Shown here in pieces: positions 25,057 through 34,335 of a DNA stretch of 41,982 nt. Source of the stretch: an uncultured bacterium (GTDB lineage Bacteria > Patescibacteriota > Minisyncoccia > SW-4-49-11). The notes below the pieces were generated by a model. It saw only the letters and a program-made list of their open reading frames with translations, was not told the DNA's origin and did no database searches. Within the stretch, counting starts at the first letter, position 1; every line of letters starts with the position of its first letter. Position numbers and translations under genes: made by a program. Location: positions 1 through 41,982 of the forward strand of contig CALMJI010000017.1 in the NCBI GenBank assembly GCA_937864235.1, given 5' to 3'.

Positions 25057-26445
25057 TTATCTAGTAATTATAGATATAAGTCTAGTTTTAATTTCTTCCA
25101 TCTTGGGTTCATTTTTACCCTCTACAATCAATCTCAATACTGGTTCAGTATTAGATGCTCTCACTGAGAACCAAAAATCTGGATAATCTATTCTAATTCC
25201 ATCTAATTCATTTAGATTTCCTTGGCTGAATTCCTGTCTTATATCTGCTAATATTTCATCTTTAGGTCTCTCAATTTCAAAGTTAATTTCTCCAGAGTGA
25301 GCATATATAAACAAATCTTTGGTAAGTGTATTGAGGCTTATTTCATTCTCAGATAATAATTCTAGAATCTTTAAGATTACAAAGAGTGGATTTTCAAAAT
25401 AGGCATGTTCTGAACCTTTCATCACATCTAGATAAAAATGTCCCGAGAATTCTCCAGCAAAGAAAGCTTTTTCTTCTCGCATCTGAGCTTTGATAAAAGA
25501 GTGCCCAACTCTAGTCTGCATTGGAATTCCACCTTGTCGTGTGATTTCCTCTGGAGTAATATTAGATGATCTAAGATCATATAATATTTTAGCTCCTTCT
25601 CTGCCTGTCAATAACATTTGTGCTAATAGAGCAGTCGCAATATCTGGTCTAATTGTCTTGCCAGTATTATCTACAAAAGACACTCTATCAAAATCTCCGT
25701 CTCCAGCTATTCCAAAGTCAGCTTCTAATTCTCTAATTTTATTCTGTAAGTCTAATAATGTCTCTTCTTTGAGAGGGTTTGCTTCATGATTAGGGAAATT
25801 TCCATCTAGTTCTGGGTATAAATAACTAACTTCTAATTGTGGGAAATTATCCAAGAAAGCTTTAATAGCCGGATATCCCATTCCATTAGCAGTATCTACC
25901 ACAACTTTGAGAGGTTTTATCTCAATTTCTTTCCTTCGATAGGTCAAAACATTTTGAATATAATCTTGTAGGGTATTAGTTTTAATAGTCTCTAATATAG
26001 GTAAATTTTGAGCTTCTAGTGTATTGTTCATCACTATATCTCGCATCTGATATATCCCTTTATCTCCTGAGATTGGGATGGCATTATGTTTGACTAGTTT
26101 GAATCCATTATATTCAGCTGGATTATGAGAAGCTGTTATAATAATCCCCCCATCTACCCCATATTCTAAGACGGCATAGTACATCATTGGAGTTGAGGAT
26201 AGTCCTATGTTGATAATTTTAATTCCCTCATCAGCAAGTCCTTGTTTTAATCTATTTTCGAGAGCCAGACCAGATTCTCGCATATCACGGGCTAAGACTA
26301 TTGTAAGTTCAGCTTGTCTTGGATATTCTTGTCTCAAAAATTGACCATAGGCCCTACCTAATCTATAGGCTGTCTCATCAGTAAGGTCAGTCCCATAAAC
26401 ACCTCTAATATCATAAGCTTTGAATATACTGGGATTGGTATGCAT
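25057..26445 (-). CDS. manB: Phosphomannomutase/phosphoglucomutase
   Basis: Interconverts hexose 1- and 6-phosphates, feeding nucleotide-sugar synthesis. The alpha-D-phosphohexomutase motifs are all visible: the phosphoserine loop TASHNPAEYNG (S106), the metal loop GDGDFDR (248-254), the sugar-specificity loop GEFSGHFYL, and the phosphate-binding SVRASNTEPVLRL near the C terminus. GEFSGH suggests PMM/PGM dual use rather than GlmM. Length 462 residues is normal. It lies just downstream of the tRNA-Phe gene on the same strand. The symbol manB is given by family; algC-like naming would fit equally. Confidence 0.92.
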   Translation of the reverse strand: MHTNPSIFKAYDIRGVYGTDLTDETAYRLGRAYGQFLRQEYPRQAELTIVLARDMRESGLALENRLKQGLADEGIKIINIGLSSTPMMYYAVLEYGVDGGIIITASHNPAEYNGFKLVKHNAIPISGDKGIYQMRDIVMNNTLEAQNLPILETIKTNTLQDYIQNVLTYRRKEIEIKPLKVVVDTANGMGYPAIKAFLDNFPQLEVSYLYPELDGNFPNHEANPLKEETLLDLQNKIRELEADFGIAGDGDFDRVSFVDNTGKTIRPDIATALLAQMLLTGREGAKILYDLRSSNITPEEITRQGGIPMQTRVGHSFIKAQMREEKAFFAGEFSGHFYLDVMKGSEHAYFENPLFVILKILELLSENEISLNTLTKDLFIYAHSGEINFEIERPKDEILADIRQEFSQGNLNELDGIRIDYPDFWFSVRASNTEPVLRLIVEGKNEPKMEEIKTRLISIITR

Positions 26446-26468
26446 ATTGGATTAAATTTACTTTATTG

Positions 26469-26541
26469 TGCCCCGAGTAAGACTTGCACTTACGACACCA
26501 GGTTCTTCAGACCTGTGCTCTACTACCTGAGCTATCGAGGC
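26469..26541 (-). tRNA. tRNA-Phe (GAA)
   Basis: The 73-nt minus-strand sequence folds into a cloverleaf. The acceptor arm is GCCTCGA with TCGGGGC (one T-G and otherwise canonical pairs) and the discriminator is A. The anticodon arm is CAGGT-CTGAAGA-ACCTG, so the anticodon is GAA. The 3' CCA is not encoded (CAA follows the discriminator), so a CCA-adding enzyme is required. Confidence 0.93.
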
Positions 26542-26547
26542 TATGTA

Positions 26548-27141
26548 TTAATTATCTAATGAAATTGAAGATTTGTCAATGATAATTTGAGTATTTTTAT
26601 TCTCTAGTATATCTAAGACGAATTTGTCAAACATATTCTGTCTGTATTCAAAGTCTTTTAGAGTCAGTACTGTATAGGTTATCTCTTGGGCTAATTCTGT
26701 TTCTATGTCTTGGATTAGAGCTTCAAATTTTTTTTCATTTATATCATCGGCTACCAAGAACATATCTACTCTATCTTTATCTCTTTGCAAGAATGCCCCC
26801 ATTAGTATACAAAGATGAATTTTACCAATTTTATCAAGTTTTTGAGCAAGAGTATCGAAAAAAGACTGTCCCAAACGAAATATAACGGGTTCCAGTGCTA
26901 AGACTTCTTCAATTGGGTTAAGGATATAGGTTGTTTCTTTTTTTATTTTTATCTCTTGAATAATATTATATTTGATAGCCTGCCTTAACTCTGCTCTGAG
27001 AGTATTGATGGGGATATGAGTTCTGGTCTGTAATTCTTCCAGAGTTAATTTTTTGGTGGAGTCTTTGATAAATACTTTTAAGATTTTGACCTTTTCTATT
27101 CCTAATAAATATATTAAAGGGCTTTTCAGATTAAGCGACAT
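26548..27141 (-). CDS. Winged-helix protein with a degenerate nucleotidyltransferase-like domain
   Basis: The 197-residue protein begins with a winged-helix DNA-binding region (about 14-75, KVKILKVFIKDSTKKLTLEELQTRTHIPINTLRAELRQAIKYNII). The C-terminal part (about 100-180) has GAFLQRDKDRVDMFLVADDINEKKFEALIQDIETEL, whose DxD-like DRVDMFLV and order of strands recall minimal nucleotidyltransferases. A GSxxRG motif is absent, so catalysis is doubtful. Such HTH-NTase proteins are probably transcription regulators. It has its own promoter, and the tRNA-Phe gene follows 6 bp after its stop. Confidence 0.7.
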   Translation of the reverse strand: MSLNLKSPLIYLLGIEKVKILKVFIKDSTKKLTLEELQTRTHIPINTLRAELRQAIKYNIIQEIKIKKETTYILNPIEEVLALEPVIFRLGQSFFDTLAQKLDKIGKIHLCILMGAFLQRDKDRVDMFLVADDINEKKFEALIQDIETELAQEITYTVLTLKDFEYRQNMFDKFVLDILENKNTQIIIDKSSISLDN

Positions 27142-27179
27142 ATACAGTGTGAATTTATTCTAATTATTGACTACTTTCT

Positions 27180-27208
27180 ATTGTATCGTAAATATACTAA
27201 TAAATCAA
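27180..27208 (-). promoter_or_regulatory. Promoter of the winged-helix gene and probably tRNA-Phe
   Basis: On the minus strand TTGATT (27203-27208), a 17-bp spacer and TACAAT (27180-27185) lie 39-67 bp before the ATG at 27141. With no other promoter seen before the tRNA, the tRNA may be processed from this transcript. Confidence 0.6.
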
Positions 27209-27251
27209 TATAAGTGGGAGAATTATATTGAGATATAATCAATTTTAGCAA

Positions 27252-27269
27252 AGTGATTCCCCTATCACT
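27252..27269 (-). terminator. Possible terminator after pth
   Basis: AGTGAT and ATCACT form a 6-bp stem around TCCCCT, 6 bp past the pth stop on the minus strand. The following bases (TTGCTAAAATT) are only modestly T-rich. Confidence 0.4.
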
Positions 27270-27275
27270 ACATAT

Positions 27276-27770
27276 TTATAAAATATCTTGTAATGTCTTA
27301 TACACTTGATCCAGAATTACTTTATCTTCTTCAGAAATAGCTCTCAATACAAATTCTTTGGCTTTCTGTCCCATGAATCGCTCGGCTCTGATACCGATTC
27401 TAATTCTTGTGACGGCTGATGAGATATGCTGAAAGATTGAATCTATACCATGATGGCCTCCGCTACCTCTATTGGCTTGAATTTTATACTCTCCGAGAAC
27501 TATATCTGAGTCATCGTGTATTATTATAATTTTATCATCTGGGATATTATAATATTGCTTGACTGCTAATACGGCCTGTCCTGAATTATTCATATAGGTA
27601 TGTGGCTTGAGATAAATTGTATCTCCATTTTTATAAATTGCTCCTAAAAATTGTTTCTTATGACCAAACTCAGCTTGATTGGTAATAAAATCTAAGAATT
27701 CAAATCCTATATTATGATAGGTGCTTTTATATTTATCTCCAATATTACCAAGTCCTACGATTAATTGCAT
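27276..27770 (-). CDS. pth: Peptidyl-tRNA hydrolase
   Basis: Frees tRNA from prematurely released peptidyl-tRNA. Active-site positions are conserved: N9 in GLGNIG, H19 in TYHNIGFE, N61 in YMNNSG and D86 in HDDSD; the N61-D86 spacing equals that of the E. coli enzyme. GRGSGGHHG of the family appears as NRGSGGHHGIDSI. The 164-residue length is slightly short because the C-terminal lid is trimmed. It starts 3 bp after the stop of the LCP-family gene. Confidence 0.95.
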   Translation of the reverse strand: MQLIVGLGNIGDKYKSTYHNIGFEFLDFITNQAEFGHKKQFLGAIYKNGDTIYLKPHTYMNNSGQAVLAVKQYYNIPDDKIIIIHDDSDIVLGEYKIQANRGSGGHHGIDSIFQHISSAVTRIRIGIRAERFMGQKAKEFVLRAISEEDKVILDQVYKTLQDIL

Positions 27771-27773
27771 AAT

Positions 27774-29129
27774 TTAGAATTTTAAGGGTTTAGCGATATA
27801 TAAAATTGGAGTATCCTTACTTAAGATAAGTTGTGTGTCCAGACTTGGCTTAAAAGTATCTTGAATATATTCTTTGGATATATTAATATTCTCTATCTCT
27901 GAGGAGGATTCGGTTTGGTTTTGCTGGTATGGATTGGTTCCTAAATATAAAGTGTTTTCTGTTGGTATAGTATCTAACTGATTAGAACTAATTACTTTTA
28001 CTACAAATCCTCTTGCTTGTAAAAATTCTTGAATATGAGTTTTCTCTATTTTGGTCAAATTATCTGCCAAAATTATATCTAATTCAGATTTATTTTTTCT
28101 TAAATTAGTTAACTTTTCTTCATATTTAGCTATATCAAAGATATTAGCTATTTCTTCCTGTATTTCTAAATAATTTTTCTCTCCTATTCTTGGCTCCAGA
28201 ATATATCCTCTAGCTATACCAAATTGTCTAAACCCTTCTTTGATATTCCCAGTCAATAGATTATTACCTATTACAAGAGATTTCATCGTATAATCTTTGC
28301 TATCCTGATAAGTATCATATAAGCTCTTCATATCGGTCAGGGATAAATCTGTCTTTATAGTCTCTCTTGCAATACCTAATAGAGATACTATTTTGGGAGC
28401 ATCTAAAATGGGGTTGAGACTAAATATTCTATCTTTGAGATTACCTAAAATTTGCTGCTGTCTTCTAGATCGATCTAAATCTCCTCCGGCTGATGTATAT
28501 CTTGTACGAGCATATTTGAGAGCAGTTTCTCCATCTAAGGTTTGCTGTCCTGCTGGTAAAGTAAATCTCTGATAACTATAATTATGTCCTGGATAGTACG
28601 GATCATCAATTGCCTCAGTTACATCTACCTCTACTCCACCTACTTTATCTACTACTTTTACAAATCCAGCAAAGTCTACTTCGGCATAATAATCAAAATT
28701 TATCCCTGTGATTTCGGTTATTTTATCTTGGAGGGATTTGACCGCCTCGGCTTCTGTTTTACCTTGACTTAAGTTATGAGAATATACACTATTGATCTTT
28801 CTATAATACCCTTCCTCATCGAATACTAAAAAGTCTCTAGGTATTGAGATTAAATTGATTTGTTTTTCTGGATTCAGAATCTGAGCAATCATAATAGTAT
28901 CAGTAAGATTTCCACCATCTGCTTGAGACTCACCACCCTTACCTAATAATAAAATTGTTTCCTTATCTGGCTTATTAATAATTTTATCTTGTTTAACTGG
29001 ATTTAAGTTTTGAATAATTGGGATGTTTTGAGAATTTTGGGATAAAATCCAAGCTCCTGCTCCAACAATTCCAGCTGAGAGTAGGAAAGAAATAAAAGCT
29101 AAAGCTATATTTGATTTGAAAATTTTCAT
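27774..29129 (-). CDS. LytR-CpsA-Psr (LCP) family protein with LytR C-terminal domain
   Basis: LCP proteins attach anionic glycopolymers from a lipid carrier to peptidoglycan on the outer face of the membrane. An N-terminal membrane anchor (about 8-30) is followed by the LCP domain (about 58-275). It shows LLLGKGG, DTIMIAQI, NLISIPRDF, KINSVYSHN, DGETALKYARTRY and GDLDRSRRQQQIL, which include the Arg and Asp residues that bind the pyrophosphate lipid. The C-terminal part (about 340-440) looks like the LytR_C domain. Length 451 residues is normal. The ATG overlaps the stop of the upstream beta-propeller gene by one base, implying translational coupling. Confidence 0.92.
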   Translation of the reverse strand: MKIFKSNIALAFISFLLSAGIVGAGAWILSQNSQNIPIIQNLNPVKQDKIINKPDKETILLLGKGGESQADGGNLTDTIMIAQILNPEKQINLISIPRDFLVFDEEGYYRKINSVYSHNLSQGKTEAEAVKSLQDKITEITGINFDYYAEVDFAGFVKVVDKVGGVEVDVTEAIDDPYYPGHNYSYQRFTLPAGQQTLDGETALKYARTRYTSAGGDLDRSRRQQQILGNLKDRIFSLNPILDAPKIVSLLGIARETIKTDLSLTDMKSLYDTYQDSKDYTMKSLVIGNNLLTGNIKEGFRQFGIARGYILEPRIGEKNYLEIQEEIANIFDIAKYEEKLTNLRKNKSELDIILADNLTKIEKTHIQEFLQARGFVVKVISSNQLDTIPTENTLYLGTNPYQQNQTESSSEIENINISKEYIQDTFKPSLDTQLILSKDTPILYIAKPLKF

Positions 29130-30337
29130 TATTCTTGAGTTACTTTATATAATAATCCATTTTTCTGATCTGTGATAATCATATTACCATTATTATCAAA
29201 AGCTACCCCCTTAGGACTACCCCAGGCATTCCCATCTTCCAATAACCAACCTGTAATAAAGTTCTTAGCAGTAGAGTCCTTATTTATATCTTTAATTACT
29301 ACTTTATAACCTTTTGGGATATATTTATTCTGACCACCTTGATAAATAAAGACATATTGATTAGTAAATTTATTAAAAAATGTATTAGGAATAATATTAA
29401 ATCCAGCTAAACCATTTCCTTTTGGTAGCTCAGTTATCGATGACTCTGCTTTGTTTTTACAAAAATCTGTCTGTTCAGTATATTTAGGGTCGGTATTGGC
29501 ATCTCCATAACAATATGGCCAACCATAATCCTTACCTTCTTCTATTTTATTAATTTCAACCGCTGGTAATTGAGTACTAATACCAGTTCTACCCATATCT
29601 GCTACTATCAAATTATCTTCTTCTACAACCATATCTGTAATTTGTTTCAATCCTTGTGCAAAAAGTTTCTCATCACTACCATCTATTTCATATGACATAA
29701 TACTACCAAATTTCTTATCTTTAGGCTTACAAGTCTCACAATTAGCTGGAATTGCTATATAAATTTTATTGTTTTTGATAGCTATAGTATGATATGTATT
29801 ATTTTTAGGTCTTGGTAAATTATCAATTAAAGTTTTTCTCTCTTTATAACTACCGTCTGATTGTATATCTATATATTGTATTAGTTTTGTATCAGTCAGC
29901 ACAAAAACAGAATTTTCATACCAATATAATGTCATTATTCCTTTTAATTTATTATCTACTACTTTAGGCTCTTTTGGATTCTGCACTGGAACTATCCAAA
30001 GGGTATTGGCTTTATTATCAGTTACAAATAAATTTCCCTTATCATCAGATTTGACAAATTGAGGAGACTCAAAACCTTGACTTAAAACACTGATTTTAAA
30101 TTCTTCTGGTAAATATAAAGTTTGTTTTTTTTCTTGAATATTAATAATTTGTGGTTTTAATCCATTTAATATAGGCTCTTCTACAAATTCTTTGGATATC
30201 AAATTATTCCTCTGAATTTGCTCTTGCCTGAACTGTCGAATTTGTTGTGACTGCGACCAAAGCAGCCACACAAGACTAATTAGTACAATTCCTATGATAA
30301 TACGATATATGTATTTTGATTGTATATGTAATTTCAT
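29129..30337 (-). CDS. Membrane-anchored PQQ-dependent sugar-dehydrogenase-like beta-propeller
   Basis: The 402-residue protein has an N-terminal anchor (about 9-26, IYRIIIGIVLISLVWLLW) and a beta-propeller of the glucose/sorbosone dehydrogenase family. Recognisable pieces are SPQFVKSDDKGNLFVTD, IYIAIPANCETC, the EINKIEEGKDYGWPYCYGD signature and GSPKGVAFDNNGNMIITD. The usual PQQ-site stretch (NHHTN) is only partly kept as NNTYHTI, and cofactor use is unproven. No PQQ biosynthesis gene is in the window. It may act as an extracytoplasmic sugar oxidase or only as a binding propeller. It is coupled to the LCP gene by a one-base overlap. Confidence 0.82.
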   Translation of the reverse strand: MKLHIQSKYIYRIIIGIVLISLVWLLWSQSQQIRQFRQEQIQRNNLISKEFVEEPILNGLKPQIINIQEKKQTLYLPEEFKISVLSQGFESPQFVKSDDKGNLFVTDNKANTLWIVPVQNPKEPKVVDNKLKGIMTLYWYENSVFVLTDTKLIQYIDIQSDGSYKERKTLIDNLPRPKNNTYHTIAIKNNKIYIAIPANCETCKPKDKKFGSIMSYEIDGSDEKLFAQGLKQITDMVVEEDNLIVADMGRTGISTQLPAVEINKIEEGKDYGWPYCYGDANTDPKYTEQTDFCKNKAESSITELPKGNGLAGFNIIPNTFFNKFTNQYVFIYQGGQNKYIPKGYKVVIKDINKDSTAKNFITGWLLEDGNAWGSPKGVAFDNNGNMIITDQKNGLLYKVTQE

Positions 30338-30358
30338 AACTTAAATATGTATAAATTA

Positions 30359-30388
30359 ATTATACTATAGATTGTACTAAATTTCCAA
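30359..30388 (-). promoter_or_regulatory. Promoter of the propeller-LCP-pth operon
   Basis: On the minus strand TTGGAA (30383-30388), an 18-bp spacer and TATAAT (30359-30364) precede the ATG at 30337. The three genes that follow have gaps of -1 and 3 bp and are probably one transcript. Confidence 0.6.
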
Positions 30389-30401
30389 TTTAATTATAGT
30401 A

Positions 30402-30430
30402 TTCACAAAAAACCTTAAATATACTATAAT
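30402..30430 (+). promoter_or_regulatory. Promoter of mscL
   Basis: TTCACA (30402-30407), a 17-bp spacer and TATAAT (30425-30430) end 24 bp before the mscL ATG. Confidence 0.65.
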
Positions 30431-30454
30431 TTATAATATGTAATATTTTAAATT

Positions 30455-30913
30455 ATGAGTAAGGTGAAGAAAAGTAAGTCATCATCAAAACAACCTGTTA
30501 TTAATATTCCTGATTTGGTACCAGATATTGATCCCACTAAAATTAAAGAATCTAGCTTCAATTTTATTAAGGAGTTTAAAGCTTTTGCTTTACAAGGTAA
30601 TGTGATTGATTTAGCAGTTGGTATTATAATTGGAGCTGCTTTTAATTCTCTTGTACAGTCTTTGGTGAAAGATTTAGTTATGCCGATTTTTGGATGGATT
30701 ATTGGAGGTACTGACTTTTCTAGTCTTTATATTTCTCTTAATGGCTCATTTAACTCTCTAGCAGATGCTCAAGCTGCTAAAGCTCCTATTATTATGTATG
30801 GTTTATTTATCAATCAAGTTATTAATTTTTTGATTGTATCATTTTCTATTTTTATAGTACTAAAAGTATTTTTGAGAAGAAAAGCTGAGGATTTAGTAGC
30901 TAATAAAAAATAA
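30455..30913 (+). CDS. mscL: Large-conductance mechanosensitive channel
   Basis: A pentameric emergency valve that opens on osmotic downshock. The signature [30 protein letters not shown] covers the amphipathic N-terminal helix and pore-lining TM1. TM2 (about 112-138, [21 protein letters not shown]) is followed by a basic cytoplasmic tail. The first 38 residues are a charged extension ([10 protein letters not shown]...) absent from the E. coli protein, making 152 residues. It is a single-gene unit with its own promoter and terminator. Confidence 0.95.
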   Translation: MSKVKKSKSSSKQPVINIPDLVPDIDPTKIKESSFNFIKEFKAFALQGNVIDLAVGIIIGAAFNSLVQSLVKDLVMPIFGWIIGGTDFSSLYISLNGSFNSLADAQAAKAPIIMYGLFINQVINFLIVSFSIFIVLKVFLRRKAEDLVANKK

Positions 30914-30934
30914 ATATATTTATAAAATTTACAT

Positions 30935-30971
30935 ATACAAAAAACTCTCTATTAAGAGAGCTTTTTTGTAT
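30935..30971. terminator. Bidirectional terminator between mscL and ndk
   Basis: The 16-nt arms (ATACAAAAAACTCTCT and its inverse) pair with a single bulged C and a 4-nt loop, ATTA. T-runs follow the GC part on both strands, so it can serve mscL and the converging ndk gene. Confidence 0.88.
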
Positions 30972-30986
30972 GATTTGAGATCAATC

Positions 30987-31580
30987 TTAATCTAAAATCC
31001 CATCTAGATTGACATCATAGAGTATTCTCTCATTAGCTAAATTGTATTTGATAATTTCAGACTCATCAAACCAGAGACTAATTTCTCTTTCTGCCTCTGA
31101 GACTTTATCTGAACAATGTACCAAATTTCTAACAGCTCTTGAGGAGGAGTTAGCTAAAGAATAAGTATCAACAGTATAATCTCCTCTAATCGTACCTACA
31201 TCAGAGGTAAGTGGTTCAGTTCCACCAACTAATTTTTTGACTATTCCTACCGATTGATTACCTTGCACAATAAAAGCTATTACAGGACCTGAGGTCATAA
31301 ATTCAATATTTGCTCTTAGAATATCTTTTCCATATTCAATCGCCTCTTTTTCTACTGAGAGTCCTTGAGCTTTTCTTGATTCTATAGCGATAGTTCCTTT
31401 TTCAATAAACCAAGAGTCATCTTTATTATAATGTTTCCAGAGAGTATCTTCGTTGGCAAGTATCATCTTAAGAGATATAATTTTGAGTCCAGTTCGCTCA
31501 ATTCTAGAGATAATATCTCCAATTATAGTTCTCTGTACACCGTCTGGTTTTATTATTACCAATGTTCTTTCTTTAATCAT
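30987..31580 (-). CDS. ndk: Nucleoside diphosphate kinase with an internal insertion
   Basis: Transfers the gamma phosphate between nucleoside triphosphates and diphosphates through a phosphohistidine. K11 in IIKPDGVQR and the catalytic H155 in RNLVHCSD are present, as is IRGDYTVDTYSLANSSS. At 197 residues it is longer than the usual 130-150. The extra length lies mainly between about 50 and 88 (after LWKHYNKDD) and in a C-terminal tail after H155. A similar internal insertion is known from some archaeal and reduced-genome homologues. The ATG is 106 bp past the groEL stop, with a terminator between, so it has its own transcription or relies on readthrough. Confidence 0.93.
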   Translation of the reverse strand: MIKERTLVIIKPDGVQRTIIGDIISRIERTGLKIISLKMILANEDTLWKHYNKDDSWFIEKGTIAIESRKAQGLSVEKEAIEYGKDILRANIEFMTSGPVIAFIVQGNQSVGIVKKLVGGTEPLTSDVGTIRGDYTVDTYSLANSSSRAVRNLVHCSDKVSEAEREISLWFDESEIIKYNLANERILYDVNLDGILD

Positions 31581-31643
31581 AAATATATCTTATTATTTAA
31601 TAATTTTATTATACCTTGCATTTGTATTTTTGACAATATAAAT

Positions 31644-31675
31644 AAAAATAGGAGGATTATATACCCCCTATTTTT
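31644..31675 (-). terminator. Intrinsic terminator of groES-groEL
   Basis: On the minus strand AAAAATAGG pairs with CCTATTTTT (9 bp), extended by two further G-C pairs past one mismatch. A T-rich run follows. It begins 11 bp past the groEL stop. Confidence 0.8.
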
Positions 31676-31685
31676 ATAATATAGA

Positions 31686-33347
<1,662 letters not shown>

Positions 33348-33366
33348 TTATAATTAATAATTGATT

Positions 33367-33627
33367 TTATAGAGTAGCTAATATATCTTCTTCTTTGACA
33401 ATTAGATAATCCTCTCCTTCAATACTAATTTCAGTTGGACCATATTTTGCAAAGACTACTTTTTGACCTGATGATACTACTTTAGTATTACCACCCACTG
33501 CTACTACTTCACCAAATTGAGGTTTATCTTGTTTAGCAGTATCTGGAATATAGATACCACTAGCAGTTTTTTCTTCGGCCTTTTGAGGTTTGATTAATAC
33601 TTTATCAAATAATGGCTGTATATTCAT
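33367..33627 (-). CDS. groS: Co-chaperonin GroES (Hsp10)
   Basis: The heptameric lid of GroEL. The 86-residue product begins [27 protein letters not shown], containing the mobile loop (KTASGIYIP) that contacts GroEL. It ends with [24 protein letters not shown]. It is slightly shorter than the usual 94-97 residues. It is first in the operon and lies 33 bp from the CIRCE-like operator. Confidence 0.97.
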   Translation of the reverse strand: MNIQPLFDKVLIKPQKAEEKTASGIYIPDTAKQDKPQFGEVVAVGGNTKVVSSGQKVVFAKYGPTEISIEGEDYLIVKEEDILATL

Positions 33628-33660
33628 ATCTTTATATCTTTACTTAATATCGAATTTATT

Positions 33661-33687
33661 TTAGCAGTTAAATAACTAGACTGCTAA
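33661..33687 (-). promoter_or_regulatory. CIRCE-like operator of groES-groEL
   Basis: A 27-bp inverted repeat TTAGCAGTT-N9-GACTGCTAA has the exact 9-9-9 geometry of CIRCE (TTAGCACTC-N9-GAGTGCTAA) and keeps the outer TTAGCA/TGCTAA. Inner bases differ: CTC is GTT and GAG is GAC, leaving 8 of 9 pairs symmetric. It sits just downstream of the -10 box, where HrcA binding would block transcription. hrcA itself is not in the window. Confidence 0.85.
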
Positions 33688-33694
33688 TAAAATT

Positions 33695-33723
33695 ATTATA
33701 CTGCACATATAAAAATATGTCAA
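33695..33723 (-). promoter_or_regulatory. Consensus sigma-70 promoter of groES-groEL
   Basis: On the minus strand a perfect TTGACA (33718-33723), a 17-bp spacer and a perfect TATAAT (33695-33700) are seen. It is the best promoter in the window and, together with the operator next to it, fits repression by HrcA rather than a heat-shock sigma factor. Confidence 0.9.
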
Positions 33724-33738
33724 TAAAAATAGTTATAT

Positions 33739-34335
33739 CTACAAAAGACTATATTGAGATTTTTGAGTATTTTGCTCTATAAAGTTATCCACATCGTACT
33801 TCATATCAACTTTTAATCTCAACCAACCATCTTTGGATGGATAAATTAGATGTTGTTTTGTAATACAATATTCAAAGATTTCTTTAGTTAGTTTAACATC
33901 ATTAAGACAATATTCTGCTAACTCTTCCAATTTGCCTTCCTGATATAATGTCATTGCATTTGACCCAGTACCTGATTTATTAAATCCTAATGTCATACCA
34001 GCAATAGCATCTAACCCAAGTCTTTTACCAGTTTTTACCCTAAATTCCCTCAGAATATCAAAAGAAGCTATACTAAAGAGATCAAATTGATAGTATTTAT
34101 TGAGAATTGGAGTATCAAAATGATCATTATTAAAACCAACTAATAAATCTGCTTGCTTCAAGTCTGATTCCAATTCAGATAACTCTTCTAGAAAATAAGT
34201 TTTATATTCATTTGTAGCATAACTATATACTCCTACTACAGTGATTTGCATCTCATCTACAAAATTTGGTGATGCTATATTACCAATAGTTTCAATATCA
34301 AATACTAATATATTAGAAAATTTACTGCTTATCAT
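33739..34335 (-). CDS. DEDDy-type 3'-5' exonuclease, ribonuclease-H-like
   Basis: The 198-residue protein has an RNase-H-like fold by motif: D13-I-E15 (VFDIET), D74 (NNDHFDTPIL) and Y142-x3-D146 (YCLNDVKLT), the full DEDDy set. It resembles the stand-alone exonucleases related to YprB and the DnaQ/PolB proofreading domains; the nucleic-acid substrate is unknown. A TTG at 34359 would extend it, but the ATG at 34335, overlapping the 3' end of the upstream permease gene by 14 bp, is preferred. The groES promoter begins just downstream. Confidence 0.85.
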   Translation of the reverse strand: MISSKFSNILVFDIETIGNIASPNFVDEMQITVVGVYSYATNEYKTYFLEELSELESDLKQADLLVGFNNDHFDTPILNKYYQFDLFSIASFDILREFRVKTGKRLGLDAIAGMTLGFNKSGTGSNAMTLYQEGKLEELAEYCLNDVKLTKEIFEYCITKQHLIYPSKDGWLRLKVDMKYDVDNFIEQNTQKSQYSLL

